NCBI GenBank assembly: GCA_963576725.1
Contig: OY755236.1
Location: forward strand, 71,456,379 to 71,520,378
DNA from: Azorinus chamasolen
Taxonomy: Eukaryota; Mollusca; Bivalvia; Cardiida; Solecurtidae
Reading direction: 5' to 3'
Length of the DNA stretch: 64,000 nucleotides
Shown: positions 52,201 through 61,200 of the stretch, in pieces
How positions within the stretch are numbered: position 1 is the first letter of the stretch
Layout of the letters: each line of letters opens with the position of its first letter
Notes under the pieces: model-generated
What the model was told of the DNA's origin: nothing
Seen by the model: the letters and a program-made list of their open reading frames with translations, nothing else
Database searches by the model: none
Position numbers and translations under genes: made by a program

Positions 52201-55200
52201 TCTGATTGTACAATTGGGAAACAATAAGAAAATCATCCACAGTAAAACATCTCTAAACCGGACATTAATAAATATCGGTCTTGCAGACAAGTGGCAGCTT
52301 AATGCAAGGTGAAAATCATGCAGAAAGCTTGGAGCTTTCTGCGTGAGTTTCACCCTGCATTAAGCAGCCACCTGCCTAAAAGTATCTAAATTCTTCTCTG
52401 CTAGAATTCTGGTTTAGAGGGGTTTCACTGTATTAGAATTGAAGCAGCAAAATTTTCAGTCAAATTCATAGCATGCTGAGATGAGTACATTCTAACTGTA
52501 TGATTATATATCCTACCTTGTGAGGCCTCAACATATCCATTCATGGCCTTGGCCAAGAAGAGCCATGTCTGGCAGTAGTGTTTGACTCTTGTCCACAGCT
52601 TCTCACTGGCAAACATCTCATCTAGGGACACCAAGGCAGCTGTACTCATTCTCAGGTTGTCTCTGTAATTAACTTTCTTACATTAATATTCATCCTTTAC
52701 CCTTTCCTCCATACATATGCCTTTCTACGCCTCTGTATAAGTCACCTTATGAAACCATCATGATAAAAAGAGCATTTGCTCCTATAGGAGCAAATTCTCT
52801 ATTAGGAGCAAATTCTCTATTTGTCACAATGGTTTCAAACTACAAAAATAATTCTAAATTTTTCCTTTTCTCTAGTTAATGCTCCTTTTTGGTAGATGCA
52901 TCAAAAGGGGTTGAATCTAAAAATAGTTAAACCCATTTCCTCATATTGACACCTTTTGATGCCTCTGTAAAAATCATTTTTTTAAACCATTCAAATAGAC
53001 AGAACATTTGCTACAAAGGAGCAAGCGCTCTATTTATCAGAATATTTTCAAAACTAAACAATTCTAAAAGTTTCCTTTTCTCTAGTAAATGCTCCTTTTC
53101 AGTAGATTTATTTAAAGTGGTTGGGTCTAAAAATAGCCTATGGGGTAGTGGTTTAAAGAGTTAAATTTACCCAGAGATTGAAGTCATTCTTAGATCTGTC
53201 AGCATTTCCCCCATCATCTCAAACATGGCCCACACATCTTGCATGTTGAAGTCAGCATTTATCCAGACGCTGACCATGTCAGACTGGAACAAATCTACTA
53301 CATTCTGAAACGTTTTTGAAGCCATACCCCAGTCTACACCATTCTCATCACTGTCCATATATACCTTTTCAATCTGTAAGAAAAGAATTCAACCATAAAC
53401 CTTTAACCCTTCTCTTGCTGAATTTTAAAATTCATTTCACCTTCTTTATCCATGCCCTGTTGTATAATTACATATATCTTCACTGTGTACAAGTATTTCG
53501 CTGTGCAACCACTGCTTTGGAGTGCACTGGTTGCACAATCAACTTGTAAATAGTGCAGACCCTGATGAGACAGCTCCTGCAGGAGCTGTCTCATCTTGGT
53601 CTTCTCTATTTACAGGTAGGTATATTGACGTGAATAGCAAGCAAAGGGTTAATTTCTTTATGTAAGAAATAATAACTTTATTAACCCTTTACTCTATAAA
53701 TATGCCTTTTCATGCCTTTGCAAACAGAGTAGACCCAGACCTGTAGGAGCCGTCTGATCAGGATCTGCTCTGTATGCGTATGGTATAATATAGATCTGAT
53801 TCTACAGTTTCTGCCATGCCCAAAATTTCCTGTGTTCATATGCCATTACAAAAATAATGTAATTTATATTAATAATGTAATTATTTTCTAAATGAATATT
53901 CAACAGGGAACAGGTTTAAGAAAAGGATTCAAATCAAGAATTAGAGTTCTGTTGAGTTACCATTGAAAAAAAGTTTTACTGTAATCATAATGATAAAATC
54001 ATTTGTCAAAGAGACTGTACCTCTGCAGCCATTGTCATAGGCTCGACAAGTTCAAACATATCCTGGAAGAATGTAAACCAGTCTGTGGTGCATATGAATG
54101 TCTTAATATCATCCACTGGTACGGACGGAGAGATGCCAAGCGTGTGCCAGTCTAGGTGATCACACCATAGTGTCAATATGTCCTCTGTCATGTTCCCAGA
54201 GTTGGGAGCTGTCAGCTGAAACCAAACAAATGAATTAACTCTTTACCTCATGAATATTCATGTAAGAAATAATGACATCATGAATAGTTATTAACAAAAT
54301 ATAATAATAGTGCATGAACTGAGAATTTTTGGGGCAATGGCACAAACTATATACAGTAAAACCTGCTAATGCGACCACCTAAAAGAGTTATAATTATGGG
54401 TGCTAGATACAGGTGGTAGCTTAATGCAGGACAAAACTAATACAGAAAGCTCCTAGAGGAGCTTTCTGTATTACTTTTGTCCTGCATTAAGCTACCACCT
54501 GCTTATAAAGACACCCATGTATATTAAAGTGGTTGCATTAGAGGGGTTCTGTACATGTAATTCGAAAGGCAAACAGAGCAGACCTTGATTAGATGACTCC
54601 TACAGGATCCAACTGATCTGAGTCTACTCTTTATGCAAAGGCATGATAAGGTGTACTTATGAGGTAAAGGGTTACACATAACTGTGTCCTAGTGCACAAG
54701 AATCTATTTAACCCTTTCCCTGTTCTATGTTTATTTCAATACTTACTGAGTATTCATGGACAATAAAGTTATAATGAAATATGGAATGGAATTTGGAACG
54801 TTATAGCCATTTTAGAAAGTAAAGAAACATATCTATTTAATTCCATTGGCAAACACAGCAGACCCTGATCAGACAGCTCCTGTAGGAGCTATCTGATCTG
54901 GGTCTACTCTGTTTGCAAATGTGTGAAAACGTGTTTATATGCAGAAAAGGATTAACCCATACACACAGTAGAAATACAAGTAGGACTTCTTAACCCTATA
55001 ATAATATCATGAATATTCATTAGCTGAATTTTGATAATGTAAATTCTTCAAGCAAATGTGTTGCTTTGACAAAAACTGTAGAATCAGATCTATATCATGT
55101 TACATGCAAACAGAGCAGACCTTGAACAGAAAGCTCCAAAAGGAGCTGTCTGATCTGGGTCTTCTTTGTTCACAAAAGTGATGAAAGGTGTTTATATTGA

Positions 55201-58200
55201 GGCAAGGGTTAATATAAAGGTAACTTCTGCATAAAACTAAAACGAATCATAAAGTTACAAAACACCAATCTCAGTCACATCCTGTGTGAATGCACAACTT
55301 ATCTTCTTCAATGTCTGTAACAGATTGTTAAAACTTTCCTCCATAAATACGCCTTTCTATGCCTTTGCAAATAGAGCAGACCCAGATCAGATGGCTCCTA
55401 TAGGAGCAGTCTGATTAGGGTCTGCTCAGTTTGCTTATAAATTAATATAATATAGATCTGGTTCTACAGTTTCTGCCAAGCCCCATATATCCTGTGTTCA
55501 TATGCTATTATAAAAATGAGTCTAATTAATATTCATGATTTCATTAACTCTTGCATAAATATTCATGGAGTAAGGAGTTAATGTTCACTATTATTGTTCA
55601 CTCTGTTAACATTAATGATCAGTATTTTCTCTAAAAGTAATCTCTTCATACATGCATTTAGAGTATAAAACAGTTTGGATCTTGGTGAGACAACTAGTTA
55701 TCCAGCATCTCATCTAGATCCAAACTGTCTGCAAAGATAAACTGAAAAATACCACTTTCTGGTAAAGAGTTAACCCTTTCCCTCATATAAATGCGTTTTC
55801 ACGATTTTTCAAACAGAGTAGACCTAGATCAGATGGCTTCTATAGGAGCCGTCTGATCAGAGTCTACTCTGTTTGCTATTGGAATTTGATAGATCTACTT
55901 CTTTAGTTTCTAAAATGGCTACAATGTTACAAGGTACATGTTTGATTATAACTATTTTGTCCATGAATATTCAGTAGGTATTGAAAATTGGACTAAATAT
56001 AGAACAGATATAGAGGATCTGTTGCGAGTTGTCTTTTAAGATCACATGTTCCTAAAACAGCCTTAGAAAATGTCATTAAGCGAGCCTTGGCGAGCTTAAT
56101 AACATTTTCTTGGTGAGTTTAGGAACATGTGATCTTAAAAGACAACGAGCATCAGATTCTTTTTCTCACATATCAAAAAAGTGTATTTTCGCCGTTTAAA
56201 TGACATGTAAACATAGGTTTCCATGGCTTGATGTCATATATGACGTCATACGTTCTAAAGTGATCTTACATGTGTTACAGATAAGGAAATCTTAACCTGT
56301 TGTTCTAACTCGGAGATAAGGGAAGGTATGTGAGAAAAAGAGTTACCACAAACACCCTACCAACAGCAGTTTTTTTTACTTACCTGGTCTTGTGTAAAGT
56401 TCTGTAGAAATGCTCGGCTGAGTTCTGGAAAGTACTTCATGTATGATATCCCTGTGGCCAGTACAGTACCCTTCTGAGACATGCCTGTACCAGGACAAAA
56501 GGAGAAATAAAACCAGCAACTTATTTGAGAATTAGAGCATTATAAAGCATTAGTCGTTGGCAATAGTTGTCTGCTTCAATATGCAAAGTAGAGTCTCTGG
56601 CAAATTCTGTCTTCTTCAATATAAAAAGTAAATTAAGTAATTAAGTTATTCTTGCATGTCATAATCAGACTCAAATAGTTTGGATCATGATCTAAATCAT
56701 GATCTGAATCCATCATTTTTTGCAAAAGCTATCACATATTTGCCCAAAGAAATCTAAAGTTTAAACACCTAAGTTATAATCAAAAAGTAATTCACTCAAA
56801 AGATCTTCTACTGTAGCCAGAAGCATTATTTTTCTTTGAGTTAAAAGACATTAAAAGAATCATAAAGAACAATCAAGTAGTATGTTTGCAAAATATAAGT
56901 GAAATCCAGTCTATTTCAAATTACTATTTGAAATTTATAAGCATAAACTTTTGTTTACTATTAAGCCATCTGATCTGGGTCTACTCTATTTGCAAAGGTG
57001 TAGAAAAGCATGCTTATGGAGTAAAGGGTTAACTTAATTTTCAAAAGGTAAAAACCCCATTTCAACACTTTACTCCATATATAAGCCTTTCTATGCCTAT
57101 GCAAACAGAGAAGACCCAGATCAGATGGCTCCTATAGGAGCCATCTGATCAGGTTCTGCTCTGTTTGCTTATAATATAATATAGATATAATTCTAGTTTC
57201 TACCATGGCCAACAATTCCTGTGTACATGAGCTGTAATAACAAATCTAATTGAAATTGATGATGTCATTATTTCTTACTTGAATATGGGTTAATTGATGG
57301 CTTAGAAAAAATAAATAGGATCAGATCTATATAATTTCATAAGCAAACAGAGTAGACCCTGATTATTTGTTGTCTGCTTCATTTTGCATTGTTTAGATTC
57401 ATTTCAATTTTATTTTTAATGACATAATAATACAGACTAACAGTTTGGATCCTGATGAGATGCTGAAATTACTCAGTGAAATTAATCTATATCCAAACTG
57501 TCTGCAAATTTTATCATGAATTTGCCACTGGCAGCAAAAGAATTACAAAGCCGCTGCCACTTAAAAACGAAGTCTTATGAATGTCTGTAACTGTTTCATG
57601 CCTTGTAAACTGTGTAGACCCAAATCAGTTGACCTCTGTAAGAAGGGAAACATGAAAGATTCTTATCAGATGCATGTTTGGTATGTGGCAGCTGGTGTAC
57701 AGAATACAGAAGTCTCAAAGACATCTTACAATAAGGCAACCATTTTCTCCATAAATAAGTCTTTTAATGCCTTTGCAAAAAGAGTAGACCTTTCTGAAAA
57801 GAATAGACTCCGATGATTGGGGTCTACTCTGTTTGCTTATAACATAATATAGATCTGAGTCTACAGTTTGTGCAAGTTCTTTTTTATGATGCAATTATTA
57901 TTATTTACCTACATTATTTCATAATGAATATTTATCAGGTAAAGGATTAAGACAGGTGATGGTTAACGCAGGTGAAGAGTAATGCAGAAAGCTCCCAGGA
58001 CTTTTTTGGTATTATTTTTACCCTGCTTAAAGCACTCACTTGCTCTTTAAGGCTTCTATTTAATATGTACTGTTCAGATACTGGTCTCTTAACTTTTTAC
58101 CTGATAAATATTCATGCATGATATAATGACATCATGAATATATTCAGGTATTTTTATAATGGTACATGAAAATCTGAGCTTTTAGCCATGGCAGAAACTG

Positions 58201-61200
58201 TAGAAATCAGGAGCCATCTGATCTGGGTCTACTCTCTTTGCAAAGGCATCGTAATTGGGTAAAGTGTTAAAACAGGCAAATTGTATACAAACCATCCAAG
58301 CCTACAAATCTCTCTGCAAGAACATCAACAATAGCATACATCATGGTGACAGGCACCTTCATGGTACTCCACATGCTTGACTTCTCCATAGCCTCACCAA
58401 GAGCAGGTAGAAGCAGGAAAAGACTGAAATAAAAGGAAAACCAGTTTAACCCACTCCCTCATATTGATGCCTTTTGATGCCTCTAAGTAGGGGCCGTCTG
58501 ATCTAGGTCTAATCTGTTTAAAAATGAGTGAAAACATATTTATATGAAGGAAAGGGTTAAACTTGTTAGAGGATTTTGAATGGCAAGCAGTGCTGACCCT
58601 GATCAGAAGGCTCCTCTAGGAGCCCTCTGATCTGAGTCTACACTGTTGGCAAACATGTCCCGGGTTGAAAGGGTTACTAAGATGCATTTTCATACCATTA
58701 CAGACACTATATAAACTCCTACAGGAGCCATCTAATCTAGATCAAATCTGTCTCCAAAGGTGTTACAAGGCATATCTATGAAGTAAAGATCTCGCAAGAC
58801 TTGAGAACACTCCAGCGTAATTATTTGGAAATCCATTGTGGGTCTAAAAGTACAAGACCTTCTGTAGTAACCACTAAATGAATCAATGTTGATGTCTTTA
58901 ACCCTTTGCTCCATATACACACCTTTCAATCACTTTGCAAACAGAGTTTCAGCCATAGCCTAAATTTCCTGTGTTCATGCTGTCATTATATCTTACACGA
59001 GTATTCACGGAGTAAAGGGTTAAAAAGCAAATGGATGACTATTGCAGGTTAAATTAACTCAATATTAACCCACTCAGATTTACTATAGCCCTTTGCAAAC
59101 AGTGTTGACCCAGATGAGCACTCTCCTCAGGTTCTGCACTATTTGCCATGTTGCACTTTTCATAAAAAAATCCCCTGAATATTCACAGTAAGAACTTTTT
59201 GAAATCTGGAATAGTCCATTTGAAAATCAGCTTTGAAACGGTTCAGCTAGCATGTGCCTTATAGATACTAATGAGTGGTTGCCTTAAAAACGTTCTACCA
59301 TGCATGTACTGATAATAGAAGGGAAGGCGGACATATTCATGTCTGCGACTCTTATACATCTCCAGCCTTTTAGAAGTAAGGGTACAATCAGCATGTTGGG
59401 TCTGAACAAAGGATATAAAAAAATTATTTCCCTTCACGCTCATGTCCAGCTTAACCCTTTACTCCATAAATATTCATGCAAGACTCCACCCGTTATGAAT
59501 ATTAATTAGATTAATTCTTTCCTTCATATAAACAAGTTTTCAACCATTTGCAAATAGAGTAAACCCAGATCAGATGGCTCCTATAGGAGCCGTCAGATCA
59601 GGGTATGCTCTGTTTGCTAATGAAATTTGAAAGATCTGTTTCTCTACTTTCTAAAATGGCTACAATGTCCACCTTCCAAATTACATTATATTTATTTTGT
59701 CCATGAATATGCAGTAGGTATTAAAATTTGGAATAAACATAGAACAGGTAAAGGGTTAGCTATCCATCTTATACAATACTGTTGTATAAAACAAGTGAAT
59801 ACATTTCTATGACATTTACATTTAAATCTTTTACTTGAACTTTTAGTAAAGAAGATTTTGAGAACTTTTCTGGCTGCTTAATGCAGGGTGAACTCCATTC
59901 AAAAAGTTCCTCTAGGAGCTTTTTGCATGATTTTTAGTCTGCATTAAGCTGCCACCTGTCTTAAAGAGCAGAAATAATATTTGTTTGAGAGAGTTATCGA
60001 GATTTTACTGTAGTATAGAATCAGGTCTAAGGCATTCTATGAGCAAACAGAGCAGACCCTGATCAGACAGTTCCTACTGAATCCATCTGATGAGAGTGTA
60101 CTCTGTTTGTAAAGGTGTCAAACGATGTCTCTATGAAGTAAAGGTTTACAAACTATACATGTCTGTATAGAAAACACTTACTTTTTACTAATTCCAAAGT
60201 TGTCATTAACATTGTTCCAAACTGCCATCCATTCATATCTGGTGAATTCATCAGTATTTGGAAGGATTACCTCCCATGTTTTCTCATCAATCATCGGTAC
60301 AACAGTCACATTCTCGGTCATGTCTATTATGCGGTAGTACATATCAGCCATGGTCATGTTCTGGGCAACAGGAGTCGTTCCGTTAAACACTGCATACATG
60401 TCATTCATCATACTGACCATCTAGAAAAAAAATTAATGATAAACTCACCCTTTGATCCATGAATATTAATTTAACCCTTTACCTTATGAATAACTATCCC
60501 TTTACTCCATGAATATTCATATAAGAAATAATGACTTTATGAATACTAATTAGCTTAACTTTTTGGCCTTGGCAGAAACTGTATAATCATATCTATATTA
60601 TATCATAAGCAAACAGAGTAGACCCAGATCAGATGGCTCCTATTGGAGCCATCTGATCCGGGTCTACTCTGTTTGCTAAGGCATAACAAGAGCACCGCCA
60701 GACGAGGCAATATACGTTCGAAGGCTGTTCTATAAAATTATGTTGAAAAAAAAAGGAGGAGTTAGTTGCACAAGAAATTGCTACCCGAAACTATCAAAGG
60801 GCAATAACTCCAGAATGAAAAATGATATGAGAGTTATCTCACTGATATGCACAACTACACATCAGTATCTATCATTCCTGAGTGTTTGAAGAAATTATGT
60901 TGAAAAATAAAGGAGTTAGTTGCACAAGAAATTGCTACCCGAAACTATCAAAGGGCAATAACTCCAGAATGATATGAGAGTTATCTCACTGATATGCACA
61001 ATTACACATCAGTATCTATCATTCCTGAAAGTATGAAGAAATTATGTTGAAAAAAAAAGGAGGAGATAGTTGCACAAGAAATTGCTAACGGACGGATGGA
61101 TGGACGGACGGACAGACGGACATGCTAACGGATGGGTAGTTGTGTGACTTTTTCCTTTGATCTTTTCTTGTGTGACTAGTCCCACAAGAAAAACTATTTT

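Larger units (their letters stand above)
51410..52516. repeat. Intron 7: degenerate 45-base tandem, G, C
   Basis: Tandem 51545..52030; G palindrome 52125..52200; C 52240..52430. Confidence 0.7.
52663..53170. repeat. Intron 6: two A elements head to tail
   Basis: A 52695..52926 and A 52927..53156 fill the intron in the same orientation. Confidence 0.8.
54216..56383. repeat. Intron 4: B2 split by C, B, B2, B2, G, B split by palindrome
   Basis: B2 54237..54675 split by C 54354..54551; B 54708..54955; B2 54990..55212; B2 55327..55581; G 55665..55735; B 55770..56010 whose right end is displaced by palindromic element 56012..56345. Confidence 0.75.
58424..60181. repeat. Intron 2: A/B chimera, I, deleted B2, B in B2, C
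   Basis: Chimera 58446..58560; I 58557..58674; B2 half 58680..58790; deleted B2 58899..59022; I-like 59063..59200; B2 left end 59453..59511 carrying B 59511..59758; C about 59822..60010; B2 half 60013..60150. Confidence 0.7.
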
